DNA of 64,000 bases from Candidatus Fredericiella danica (lineage in GTDB: Bacteria > Chloroflexota > Anaerolineae > Caldilineales > Caldilineaceae), in contig JADJPH010000003.1 in the NCBI GenBank assembly GCA_016713335.1, positions 124,001 to 188,000 of the forward strand. Direction: 5' to 3'. Under the pieces are notes generated by a model. The model worked only from the letters and a program-made list of their open reading frames with translations. It was not told the origin of the DNA and did not search any database. Both the position numbers and the translations under genes were made by a program. Shown piece by piece: positions 25,381 through 34,319 of the stretch; positions within the stretch are counted from its first letter, which is position 1; each line of letters starts with the position of its first letter.

Positions 25381-25956
25381 TCAGGAACTGGCTAGCAGCG
25401 GCCGCGACGGGCGCCAGGTGGAGAGTTGCTCGACTTTGATATCCTTGTGCACGCGCACGACGACCGTGCCCGCGGCAAAGTCGCCCAGGCGGCGCGCCTT
25501 TGCATTTAGAAACATGGTGACCACCCCGATGGCATACCCGATCGGCATAAAGTCAATGATCCGGACAAGATTGCGAATCGCTACTTCACTAAACCCAGCC
25601 GGACCGCCATTCGTGCGCAGCACCTGGGTGCCTGCCACCCGCTTCCCGGGCGTCCGTCCATTCCAACGGAGTTCAAAGAGGAGATAGTAGCCCCAGATAA
25701 TCGCAAAGTTGAAGAGCAGATAGATCGCAATCGCGACACCCACAATCCAGCTCTGATCATCTGCCGCGCGAAACGCACTGGGAGCCTCGCCCACTGCGGA
25801 GAGCACCCAGACCAACAGCAGATTCAGCGAAACAAGCAAAACGACGATCAGCGCCGTATCAATCAGTGCGCCGACAAACCGGCTCCCGATATGAGCGACC
25901 TGATAGCCGAACGTTACATTTTCGGGTGTGTCGATGGTATACTCTTCGCGTAACAC
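25381..25956 (-). CDS. RDD family membrane protein
   Basis: 191 residues. It opens with 'DTPENVTFGYQVAHIGSRFVGALIDTALIV': the R...D pair of the RDD domain stands at the start of the first helix. Later segments include 'YYLLFELRWNGRTPGKRVAGTQVL', the conserved GxTxGKR loop, and 'GDFAAGTVVV' near the end. RDD proteins have three to four helices; function is not established, though some are implicated in ion exchange. It is divergent from spoIIM, with 37 bases between the two starts. Confidence 0.85.
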   Translation of the reverse strand: MLREEYTIDTPENVTFGYQVAHIGSRFVGALIDTALIVVLLVSLNLLLVWVLSAVGEAPSAFRAADDQSWIVGVAIAIYLLFNFAIIWGYYLLFELRWNGRTPGKRVAGTQVLRTNGGPAGFSEVAIRNLVRIIDFMPIGYAIGVVTMFLNAKARRLGDFAAGTVVVRVHKDIKVEQLSTWRPSRPLLASS

Positions 25957-25993
25957 GCTCTACTACCCTTCCCCGATGGCAGGCGCCAGGATC

Positions 25994-26968
25994 ATGAATC
26001 TAGAAACCTTTTTGCAGCAACGGCGGCAAAGTTGGCAACGCATGGAGGACCTGTTGCGCCGCGTGAGCGACCATCCCGGTTCGCTTTCCAGCGCCGAAAT
26101 CGACGAGTTTGGACGCTTATACCGCGCGGCCAGCTCCGATCTTGCGCTTGCGCAGCGCGATTTTCCCAGGCAGACGGTGACGACCTACCTGAACCAACTG
26201 GTTGGCCGCGCCCATGCTGCGCTCTATCGCGAACCACCACTCCATTGGCGTGCATTTCGCCGTTTCTATGCGGTGACGTACCCCCAGGGTTATCGTAAGC
26301 TGTTTCCATATACACTGGCGGCATTTCTCCTCTTTATCATCCCCGCAGCAATCGCGTATGGCGCCGTCTTCGCCGTTCCCGACCGCATTTACGTCATTGA
26401 AGGCGAAGGGGCGGCGGCGATGGTCGAAGAAGTGAAACAGGGCAAGCTTTGGACTGAGATGGCGCCAAACGTGCGCTCAATCGCATCGAGCGCCATCATG
26501 ACGAACAATATTCGTGTCATGTTTCTCACCTTTGCCGGTGGGTTGACCGCCGGTCTGCTGACCAGTTGGGTCTTGATCAGCAACGGGCTCTCCTTGGGCG
26601 GCGTCTTCGGCCTGCTGGAGGCATACAGCCTCCGCGCAGGTCTCGCAGAATTTGTGGTGGCGCATGGCTTCATTGAACTGAGTATCATCTTTCTTGCCGG
26701 CGGCTGCGGACTTTACATGGGTGACGGGATTGTACGTCCCGGTCTACTCAGCCGCCAGCAGGCGCTCATTGAACGGACACGACTCAGCGTACAGTTGATC
26801 CTGGGCTCCGCACCCCTGTTGATTCTTGCCGGGCTGATCGAGGGCTTTATCAGCCCCAGTGCACTGCCCTGGTGGATTAAGCTTATCATAGGGTTGGCCT
26901 CAGGCGTTCTATTGTATTTCTACTGGTTTTTATGCGGTCGCACCGCGGAGTCGTCGCCGTCGCTATGA
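25994..26968 (+). CDS. SpoIIM-domain membrane protein
   Basis: 324 residues from the ATG at 25994. A soluble N-terminus ('LETFLQQRRQSWQRMEDLL', then 'GRLYRAASSDLALAQ') precedes membrane helices with 'MTNNIRVMFLTFAGGLTAG' and 'FVVAHGFIELSIIFLAGGCGLYMG', the stage II sporulation M domain (GHGxxEL-like motif as 'AHGFIEL'). In non-sporulating bacteria this domain accompanies RDD, MoxR and DUF58 genes. Here only the RDD partner is present, divergently. Role is not known in this setting. Confidence 0.85.
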   Translation: MNLETFLQQRRQSWQRMEDLLRRVSDHPGSLSSAEIDEFGRLYRAASSDLALAQRDFPRQTVTTYLNQLVGRAHAALYREPPLHWRAFRRFYAVTYPQGYRKLFPYTLAAFLLFIIPAAIAYGAVFAVPDRIYVIEGEGAAAMVEEVKQGKLWTEMAPNVRSIASSAIMTNNIRVMFLTFAGGLTAGLLTSWVLISNGLSLGGVFGLLEAYSLRAGLAEFVVAHGFIELSIIFLAGGCGLYMGDGIVRPGLLSRQQALIERTRLSVQLILGSAPLLILAGLIEGFISPSALPWWIKLIIGLASGVLLYFYWFLCGRTAESSPSL

Positions 26969-27681
26969 AAACGTACTTTTACGAACGCACCGCGTACGCA
27001 TTATCCGACCAACCCGTGCCGAGCTGTTTCATGCGACTGGACGATCACTTTGATCTCAACTTCACCGGGTATGAAGAGGCCATGCGCCATCGTGCCGTCG
27101 TGATGGCCGAGGCGATTTGCGGCCGGATGGCCGATGTGGAGATGTACGCCTTTCTCATTGAGGATGCACGCAAACGCCATGCAATCGATGCGAAGGGCGA
27201 TGACAAGGCTGCCATCCTGACGCGTTCCTTCTTGGTGGGGTATCTGGGTGCAGGGCGGGCATTTTTGGATGCCGTCGCCGTGACCCTCAGCACGCTCTAC
27301 GTGTTGCCCCTTTCGAATGCCGAACAGACCTTTAGCAACGGCGACTTCTGGCATCAACTTGTCTCCAACAACCCGAACGTGCACCGGCGCTACCACGCAC
27401 TGCGCATGTTCATCATCGAGTTTTTGCGCTGGAGCGCAGAGACGCCACAGCACGTCGCCCCGCTCTCCGTCGTACAGAATCACTTTGGACGCTTTGCCCC
27501 GCGTGCCCAACGGCTGCAAGTGATCGATGATCCCGACGCCATGCTGGGTGAAATCAGCGACTCATCGCGCACCTATCGCTGGCTCGATCCACTCCAACTA
27601 CACGACCGGTGGAAACCACAGTTCATGACCCTCTGCGACAAAATCTGCGTCGACCTCGAACGTGATGTCAACGCAAGTTGA
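26965..27681 (+). CDS. Uncharacterised protein coupled to spoIIM
   Basis: 239 residues from the ATG at 26965, which overlaps the spoIIM stop by ATGA, so translation is probably coupled. No membrane segment or signal peptide is present. The sequence is mostly helical with 'GYEEAMRHRAVVMAEAICGRMADVEMYAFL' (about 35-65), 'SFLVGYLGAGRAFLDAVAVTLSTLYVLPLSN' and 'HRRYHALRMFIIEFLRW'. The residue pattern does not match a family I know. Coupling with SpoIIM suggests a partner of that membrane protein. Confidence 0.55.
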   Translation: MKTYFYERTAYALSDQPVPSCFMRLDDHFDLNFTGYEEAMRHRAVVMAEAICGRMADVEMYAFLIEDARKRHAIDAKGDDKAAILTRSFLVGYLGAGRAFLDAVAVTLSTLYVLPLSNAEQTFSNGDFWHQLVSNNPNVHRRYHALRMFIIEFLRWSAETPQHVAPLSVVQNHFGRFAPRAQRLQVIDDPDAMLGEISDSSRTYRWLDPLQLHDRWKPQFMTLCDKICVDLERDVNAS

Positions 27682-28137
27682 CAATTGCAAGCATTCTGTC
27701 AGGCGTAGTCAACGCGGATTTCAGCACAAAACCCAGCTCTGCCTCGCAAATGAGACCTATTTTTCACCTGTAGTCGCGCAGCGTGAGTGGCGTCAATTTA
27801 TGTTGCAACGCTGAAATATCGTTTTTAGCCACAAAAATAGTCATACGATGTTGTTGTTTTCCCCCTTGTTTCCCACTGGATAGACCATCCGCGTACGTCA
27901 TTTTACTCAAATATTCAATTTTGTTCGACATGAAGTTATGACAACCTATTGCATTATCGCAAAAGATATGGTACGCTGGTTCACGGTAGAACTATCGAGG
28001 GGGCCCATATTCACTTCCCGGGGCTCTGCGCCGGAGGAAAGGAGATGGCCATGTGAGGAGTAATGTCCTCGAGACTTAAGCGAAGAAAGAACAACACACC
28101 CCAACAACAGTGTAAGTCCAATTGAAAGGAGTATCGT
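27682..28137. other. 456-base intergenic stretch, AT-richer than its surroundings
   Basis: No supported gene. The composition is noticeably AT-rich between about 27770 and 27980. The 3' end holds the leader of the Cna-B/LysM gene with AAAGGAG at 28125-28131. A weak promoter-like pair, TTGCAT (27949-27954), 17 bases, TACGCT (27972-27977), points toward that gene. I see no recognised riboswitch or tRNA. Confidence 0.4.
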
Positions 28138-29702
28138 ATGTCTGGATATCCATCCAGCAAGCGACAGTGGCTTCCCAAGCACGTGCGGGTGCTGGCAGCG
28201 GCCCTCTGGCGCTCACGATGCTGATCCCTATGGTCAGCGCTGCGTATGCGTCTGGTGAAGGCGACGGTGCCGCCGGATCCAATGTCCGTCCGAGAAATGT
28301 CCTCTGCGTCGATGGTTCCGTCATCAACTTCGACGAAACCGCCATGGGCAAGGGCTGGAAAATCACGGCCACGCCGATCGATCCCGAAGGCGCCGCGATT
28401 CAGACCGAAACCGACTCCGATGGCGAGTTCAGCTTTGACAACCTGACCGTCGGACTCTGGGAGTTCGCCATCACCCTGGGTGACGGCTGGGACTCCATCA
28501 CGCCCGACAAGTTCACCGTCATGATGGACTACGGTCACGACAAGTGCGCGGTCATCCGCTTCAAGATCAAGCGGCCCGTGCCGGTAACCGTCCTCAAGAT
28601 CGACGACAACCATGTGCCGCTGGCCGACTGGGTCATCAAGGCCTCACCGGCTTATGGCAACTGGTTTGCCTCACCGATCACCGCGACGACCGATGTCAAC
28701 GGCGAAGCGCAGTTCCTGCTCACCGAAGGCAAATGGGAGTTCACGGAGAAGGCGCCGAAGGACACCTACGTCCCTGTCATGCCCAGTAGTGGCAAGCAGG
28801 AACTGGATGTGGAGTGGAACGACGGTCAGCCGATCATGATTCGCTTCAAGAACCGCCTAACCTTCCAGGGCTGTATCGAAGCCTATAAACTCGACGTGCC
28901 TCCCCCACCCGCGGGTGGCGGTGATCCGGGCGCGTCCTGGGGGCTGCCAGGCTGGAAGATCACTGTCAAGCGCACCAACGGCAGCGTAGTGACCAGCGGT
29001 TACACCGACAGCATGGGCTACGTGAAGTTCAAGAACCTGCCGCTTGGCCCATACATCGTAGAAGAAGAGGCCCGCATTGGCTGGAGCCCTGTCACACCGA
29101 CGAGCTTCACCGTCAATCTGGTGGGTGGCACCTGCGAACCGGTGACCTTCTACAACGAGCAAAGCCCACCGGGCTTCTGCATCGAAGGCCGCAAGATCGA
29201 CCATAACGGCAATATTGGCATTCCGGGCTGGAAGATCACGGCGACGCCGATCTACAAGGGCGGCTACCCGAATGAGACGACGGACGGCGCCACCAAGATC
29301 GAAGTCTTCACCGACGGTCAGGGCAAGTTCCGCATTGACCTGCCGGGCAACGACTATCGCATCCCCGGCGCGGCCTACAAGGTCTGCGAAGAAGAGAAGA
29401 CTGGCTGGCTGCCTCACACGGCGCTCTGCCAGACCGTCTACGTGCCTTACAAGGCTGGCGCCTGCGCCAAAGCGTGGGACTTCGTGAATCAGCAGGTTGG
29501 ACACTGGGAAAGCATCACGATCGGGCCAGCTTCTGGCTCGAGCAGTTGCGAAACCTCTTACACGGTGCAAGCGGGCGACTCGCTGTGCGGGATCGGGGCA
29601 GCCTATGGCGTTTCGTGCGGTGCGATGTTTGCCGCCAACCCATGGGTGTACAACAACCCGAACCACTACGTGTATGCAGGCCAGTCCGTCTGCATTCCCT
29701 GA
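28138..29702 (+). CDS. Secreted Cna-B-like repeat protein with C-terminal LysM, one frameshift
   Basis: The ATG at 28138 has a good ribosome site (AAAGGAG, 6 bases off) and starts 'MSGYPSSKRQWLPKHVRVLAA'. A missing base near 28205 moves the frame to 'LALTMLIPMVSAAYA', completing a signal peptide. The mature part has four related beta-sandwich repeats of about 90-105 residues; repeats 1 and 4 share 'GWKITATPI', repeat 3 has 'GWKITVKR'. Three of them start with 'C-[IV]-[ED]-[GA]' and end with a Cys near 'VTFYN/WDFVN'. A LysM domain (about 45 residues, 'YTVQAGDSLCGIGAAYGVSC') ends it. It likely binds peptidoglycan or glycan outside the cell. A terminator follows at 29862. Confidence 0.75.
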
Positions 29703-29861
29703 GGTCACTGCTCTTGATGCGCCGGGCGCCAAGGGCGTGACACGGAGTAGCCGTGGCACGAGCGTCCAACATGGCGTAGCTTGAGCCCGTCGGATTCGGA
29801 ATCGGAGGGCCAGGCGTTGGCGCCAGCCGTTGGCGCCGGACAATTGAATAACAGCGTACGG

Positions 29862-29893
29862 AGCCGGGTTTCCATAGAAGCCCGGCTTCTTTA
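29862..29893 (+). terminator. Intrinsic terminator after the Cna-B/LysM gene
   Basis: AGCCGGG (29862-29868) pairs with CCCGGCT (29881-29887) around a 12-base loop, followed by TCTTTAT. It sits 13 bases before the start of the GT4 gene, separating the two transcription units. The preceding 160 bases contain no gene. Confidence 0.65.
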
Positions 29894-29905
29894 TACAATA
29901 GCGTT

Positions 29906-31138
29906 ATGCATATCGGTGTCTTGACTCACAACTATCCGCGCTTCACCGGCGACTTCAGCGGCACTTTCGTCGAGTCGCTCTGTGAAGAGCTGGCCCGCCA
30001 GTCCCAGCAAGTGACGGTATGGGCGCCCTATGATCCAGCCTACAACCGGCGCCTGACCGGCGCCGTCGATCTCCGCCTCTATCGCTACGCCTGGTCCGAT
30101 CGACGCCATACCCTGGGCTATATGCGCAGCATGCAGTCGGATCTTGCACTGAAACTGGACGCCTATCTGTTGAGCCCGGCGCTCTTTGCGGCCGGCATCC
30201 GCACCGTGCTGCGTGATGCGCAACGCACACGCCCTGCTGTGCTCCATGCCCACTGGGTGCTCCCCAACGGCTTTATTGGCGCCGTCGTCTCGCGGCGGCT
30301 GGGCATCCCGCTGGTCGTCTCCGTGCCCGGTTCCGGCGCGCAGGTTGCACGCAAGAATCCCCTCTTTCGCAGCATGGCGCGGTTCGCATTCACACAGGCC
30401 AGCCTGCTCACGGCCAACAGCGCCGACCTGCGCGATGCTGTCGTCCCGCTCGGCGCCGACCTGGCGAAGTTCGACATGATCATCTACGGCACCGATCCGG
30501 CCGCGCTTCGACCTGACACAACCGGCGTCGCTGAATTGCGCCAACAACTCAAGATCCCCAGCGGTGACATGATCGGCTTGTGTGTGGGCCGCATGGTGCA
30601 CAAGAAGGGCTACGACGTCTTCATTGAGGCCCTGGCGCACCCAGCATTGGTCGATCAACCCCTCTCGGTGGTCATGGTGGGCAATGGTGACGAAAAAGCC
30701 GCGTGGCAACAACTTGCGGAACGTCTCGGTGTAGCCGAACGTCTGCGCTGGGTCGGTAACATCCCGAAGACCACGATCGGCCACTACTATAACCTGGCCG
30801 ATTTCCTGGCAAGGCCCTCGGTCAGTAACCCGGCTGACGGGCTGAATGTCTGCGTCCTGGACGCCATGAGTTGTGGAAAGCCGGTCATCGGCACGACGGT
30901 CGCAGGTAACCCGCTGGCGATTGTCCATGGCAAAACCGGCTTTATCGTGGAGGAACGCGACCCGGGGGCGTTGGCCGTCCAGATTCGCCGGTGGATCGAA
31001 GCGCCGGCCCTGCGCCTGGAGATGGGCGTCGCCGCACGCAAACGCATCGAAGATGAACTGGGCTGGCCGCACCTGGCGCAGCGCTATATCACGCACTTTG
31101 CGGCGCTGTCGAAGACACCGCCGTCGCGCCAGGAGTAG
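29906..31138 (+). CDS. Glycosyltransferase family 4 (GT-B fold)
   Basis: 410 residues. N-terminal Rossmann half: 'MHIGVLTHNYPRFTGDFSGTFVESL' (glycine-rich donor-side loop), 'LHAHWVLPNGFIGAVVSRR'. C-terminal half: 'LCVGRMVHKKGYDVFIEAL', 'VMVGNGDEKAAW' and the nucleotide-sugar EX7E region 'NPADGLNVCVLDAMSCGKPVIGTTVAGNP' (seen as 'DGLNVCVLDAMSCGKPVIG', where the first Glu is replaced by Asp/Asn-like residues). It transfers a sugar from a nucleotide donor in the cytoplasm; donor and acceptor unknown. It stands alone after a terminator and overlaps rarD at the 3' end. Confidence 0.88.
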   Translation: MHIGVLTHNYPRFTGDFSGTFVESLCEELARQSQQVTVWAPYDPAYNRRLTGAVDLRLYRYAWSDRRHTLGYMRSMQSDLALKLDAYLLSPALFAAGIRTVLRDAQRTRPAVLHAHWVLPNGFIGAVVSRRLGIPLVVSVPGSGAQVARKNPLFRSMARFAFTQASLLTANSADLRDAVVPLGADLAKFDMIIYGTDPAALRPDTTGVAELRQQLKIPSGDMIGLCVGRMVHKKGYDVFIEALAHPALVDQPLSVVMVGNGDEKAAWQQLAERLGVAERLRWVGNIPKTTIGHYYNLADFLARPSVSNPADGLNVCVLDAMSCGKPVIGTTVAGNPLAIVHGKTGFIVEERDPGALAVQIRRWIEAPALRLEMGVAARKRIEDELGWPHLAQRYITHFAALSKTPPSRQE

Positions 31139-32085
31139 CGCGCATCACCGTGTGCCCCGTCTGGAGTGTATCGCGTTGGCCTACCGGGCAGTCTGGGGCA
31201 GCGACCCAACACGATTGCGATGCAGGACGCCTTCCGCCAATAGAGCACCAACGCCACCCAGATGATGCAGAATCCGATCAGCTTTGCCTGGTCGAATGGC
31301 TCGCGGAAGATCAGAATCCCAATGAGAAACGAGATCGTGGGCGAAACGTACTGTAGCAAGCCAAGCAATGACAGTGGAATCCGGCGTGCGGCCATCGCAA
31401 ACCAATAGAGCGGAAAAACGGTTACTACACCGGTGCCGGCAAGCAGCAGTTCCGTTTGTAATGGCACATTGCCCCATGCACCCACGCCCGTAGCCTGCAG
31501 ATAGATCACCACGATCAATGCCGGGACGGCCATGAAACCCGTCTCAAGCGCCATGCCTTCCATAGCGTTGATCCTGGCGCGCTTCTTGAAAAGGGCATAG
31601 GTAGAAAAGGAGCCGGCAAGCGCCAGTGCAATCCACGGGATCCGGCCATAGGCAAGTGCAACAACGAGCACCCCTAAGGCAGCGATCCCGATCGCCGTCC
31701 ACTGCAGTGCACGTTGCCGTTCATGCAGGAAGGCTACGGCGAACAGTACGCTGACCAGTGGATTGAGAAAGTACCCCAGACTCGCTTCAACGACGAAGTT
31801 GTGGGTCACCGCCCAGATGTAGATGTACCAGTTCGCCGACAAGAAAACCGCGGCGCCCAGAAATGTGGTTACGGTGTGGCGATCGTGCAAGGCGCCCCTG
31901 AGCCATCCCCAATTGCGCCGCGCGGTCAATATGATGACGACAACAAGCAGGGACCACAGGATCCGATTGGCGAGAATGTCGAGGGACGCAACTTCGTCGA
32001 GTAGGTGAAAGTAGAGCGGGAAAAAGCCCCAGGCCACGTAACAGGCCAATGCAAACAGGACACCACGCCGTTCATCAGTCACCAT
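31084..32085 (-). CDS. rarD: RarD-type EamA transporter
   Basis: 333 residues with ten predicted membrane helices. Start 'RRGVLFALACYVAWGFFPLYFHLL' and 'LDILANRILWSLL' match RarD, as do 'SANWYIYIWAV' and 'ASLGYFLNPLVSVL'. RarD proteins are EamA-fold permeases with poorly known substrates. After the last helix ('IIWVALVLYWRK') a 45-residue polar tail overlaps the GT4 gene antisense by 55 bases. The family normally ends near the helix, so a lost stop by a further small indel near 31220 is possible. Confidence 0.82.
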   Translation of the reverse strand: MVTDERRGVLFALACYVAWGFFPLYFHLLDEVASLDILANRILWSLLVVVIILTARRNWGWLRGALHDRHTVTTFLGAAVFLSANWYIYIWAVTHNFVVEASLGYFLNPLVSVLFAVAFLHERQRALQWTAIGIAALGVLVVALAYGRIPWIALALAGSFSTYALFKKRARINAMEGMALETGFMAVPALIVVIYLQATGVGAWGNVPLQTELLLAGTGVVTVFPLYWFAMAARRIPLSLLGLLQYVSPTISFLIGILIFREPFDQAKLIGFCIIWVALVLYWRKASCIAIVLGRCPRLPGRPTRYTPDGAHGDARYSWRDGGVFDSAAKCVI

Positions 32086-32151
32086 AAACCCGTTCCTCGA
32101 TGATTGTCACTGCATGCCACAGCCGGCTTGCGGCTGCGTCCATGGTCCCGT

Positions 32152-34176
32152 TCAGACGTCAGCCGATAGTTCGCCCCACGCTTCAATCGCCTGTTCAAGC
32201 TCCTCCTGAACGGTCGAGTGGCGTTGGCCAAGCCGATGGATCGCTTCGACATCCTGGGCAAGCCCGGCAGACGCAAGGTCGGCCTCGATTTGAGCCAGCG
32301 CCTCTTCCAACTGCTGGACGCGCAACTCCGCATCGGCAACCGCCTTTGCCCGCTTCCGCTCTTCGGTGCGCGCCTGTTTTCCTGCACTATAGCCGCTGCG
32401 CGACTCCGTGCGCACCTGGGCCGATGCCTGACGCTGCTGTTCAAGTTCTCTAGCCCGCGCGGCGAGCAATTCGGCATAGGAACCACCGAAGACGTGCATG
32501 CGCCCGTCCCGCAGTTCCCAGATCTGCGTCGCCAGATGGTCGATCAAATAGCGGTCGTGCGAAACCAGCAGAATCGTGCCGTCGAAATGTTCCAGCACCT
32601 CCTGCAGCACTTCCTGCGCAGGAATGTCCAGGTGGTTGCTTGGTTCATCCAGCAGCAGGAGATTGGCGTCTTCCAGCGCAAGCAGGGCAAGCGCCAGCCG
32701 GCCGCGTTCACCGCCACTGAGTGCACTGATCGGCTTGAACACATCATCCGTACGGAACAAATATTGCGCCAGGTAGTTGCGCGCCTGCCCGATCAACATG
32801 TGGCGGTGCCGGAGTAGTTCCTCCATCACCGTGTTGTTGGGATTGAGGCTGTCATGCGCCTGTGCAAAATAGCCAACCTTCAAACTTGCCCCAAACTTCA
32901 CTTCACCACGCAGCGGCGGCAGTTGGCCCATCAAGGTGCGTAGAAAGGTGGTCTTGCCGCTCCCATTGGGGCCAATCAGTGCAGCGCACTCACCGCGCTC
33001 AAGTAAGATCGGATCTGAGTCGAAAAGGGCGCGTTCTGGGAAGCCAATGGCAAGTTGTGTGCTCCGCAGAACCAGGTTGCCGCTGCGCAGCGTCGTCTTG
33101 AGTTTTAAGTTCAGTTGTGGGGGGCGGACTGCGGGACTTCTCAAGCTCTTGATCGCTTGTTCGACATCGGCTACGCCCCACTTGGAGTCGGCGATGTCGA
33201 CCTCATCCATCACCTGCCCCCAGTTCTTACTCAGCAGCAGGTCGAGACCGCCCGCCTCGACGACGCGCACCTGGCGGATGAGACGCCGGAGGCGACCCAC
33301 TGCTTGATTCTTCGTGGCATCGCGCGCGATATTGCGCTTGATGTAGTCAAGTTCGTCAAGGAAACGTTCTTTCGTGGCGGCAAACTCGGTCTCGCGGCGC
33401 TCCCACCGCTGTTGGCGTTGGAGCACATAGGCGCTGTAGTTGCCGCGGTAACTCTCAAAGCCGGCAGGCCCCATCTCCCAGATCTGGTTGACCACGTTAT
33501 CCAAGAAGTAGCGGTCATGGCTGACGATCAAGAGTGCGCCATCCCACGTTCGTAACATCCCTTCCAGCCACTCCACTGCCTGGAAATCCAGGTGGTTCGT
33601 CGGTTCATCCAGGATCAGCAGGTCAGGGCGCTCCAGCAGCAGACGCGCCAACAAGGCACGGGTTTTCTGTCCACCACTCAGTTGGAACAACGGCTGATCC
33701 CATTCATTACGCGCAAAGCCAAGACCATAGAGCGTCTGGGTGATGCGTTGCTCGTACTCATAGCCGCCGGCATGTTCAAATTCGTGTTGGGCGACGCTGT
33801 ATGCCTCCAACAGTGACTCGACCTCGGCATCACCCGCATGCGACATTCGCGACTCAAGTTCGCGCAGGTTGTCTTCCATCTCCTTGATGCCGGCAAAGAC
33901 CGTGAGCATTTCGTCATGCACGGTCAGATGCCGCCCGGCAAACGCGTCGATCGCTTCCTGGCGCAAGTAGCCAACACGCGTGCCGCGCGCCAGGTGGATA
34001 CTGCCGCTCGTGGGGGGCGTCAACCCTGCGACCACGCGGAGCAGGGTGGTCTTGCCAATCCCGTTGGGACCGACCAGACCCACCTTCCCATCTCGCGGCA
34101 CGCTCGCACTCAAGCCCAGGAAGACGTCATAGTCACCATAGGCGAAGCCAAGATTGTTGAGATTCAGAATAGACAT
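32152..34176 (-). CDS. ABC-F family ATPase (ribosome-associated type)
   Basis: About 674 residues from the ATG at 34176; 21 upstream codons in frame overlap a hairpin and are excluded. Two ABC domains each have Walker A ('GPNGIGKTTLL', 'GPNGSGKTTFL'), a signature ('LSGGQKTRALLARLLL', 'LSGGERGRLALALLAL') and Walker B ('LLILDEPTNHLD', 'LLLLDEPSNHLD'). The linker between them is long and charged, and a coiled coil ('EERKRAKAVADAELRVQQLEEAL') forms the C-terminus. No membrane domain exists. ABC-F proteins bind the ribosomal E site to relieve stalling or antibiotic block. It resembles the YdiF/Uup-like groups. Confidence 0.93.
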   Translation of the reverse strand: MSILNLNNLGFAYGDYDVFLGLSASVPRDGKVGLVGPNGIGKTTLLRVVAGLTPPTSGSIHLARGTRVGYLRQEAIDAFAGRHLTVHDEMLTVFAGIKEMEDNLRELESRMSHAGDAEVESLLEAYSVAQHEFEHAGGYEYEQRITQTLYGLGFARNEWDQPLFQLSGGQKTRALLARLLLERPDLLILDEPTNHLDFQAVEWLEGMLRTWDGALLIVSHDRYFLDNVVNQIWEMGPAGFESYRGNYSAYVLQRQQRWERRETEFAATKERFLDELDYIKRNIARDATKNQAVGRLRRLIRQVRVVEAGGLDLLLSKNWGQVMDEVDIADSKWGVADVEQAIKSLRSPAVRPPQLNLKLKTTLRSGNLVLRSTQLAIGFPERALFDSDPILLERGECAALIGPNGSGKTTFLRTLMGQLPPLRGEVKFGASLKVGYFAQAHDSLNPNNTVMEELLRHRHMLIGQARNYLAQYLFRTDDVFKPISALSGGERGRLALALLALEDANLLLLDEPSNHLDIPAQEVLQEVLEHFDGTILLVSHDRYLIDHLATQIWELRDGRMHVFGGSYAELLAARARELEQQRQASAQVRTESRSGYSAGKQARTEERKRAKAVADAELRVQQLEEALAQIEADLASAGLAQDVEAIHRLGQRHSTVQEELEQAIEAWGELSADV

Positions 34177-34200
34177 AAAACACGGTCCACTAACAAAACG

Positions 34201-34252
34201 ACAGGGTGACGGGGTGACTCGGTGAACCTCGTCAGTCACCCCACCACCCTGT
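34201..34252. repeat. Imperfect inverted repeat between helicase and ABC-F genes
   Basis: ACAGGGTGACGGGGTGACT (34201-34219) and AGTCACCCCACCACCCTGT (34234-34252) pair over 19 bases with two mismatches, around a 14-base loop. It lies after the DEAD-box helicase stop (minus strand) and before the ABC-F start, a likely terminator or mRNA-end structure. Like the palindrome at 185-218, it is made from GTGAC-containing units. Confidence 0.6.
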
Positions 34253-34319
34253 CACCCCGTTCTGGGCTTGTCGCTATTATAGTTGGCAGAGACGGAGGCG
34301 GGCAAGTCAGGGGGGCTGG

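Noticed and set aside
27682..28137. Hidden gene or cyclic-di-GMP riboswitch before the Cna-B/LysM gene
   Set aside because: No ORF with coding character and no match to known riboswitch cores on either strand.
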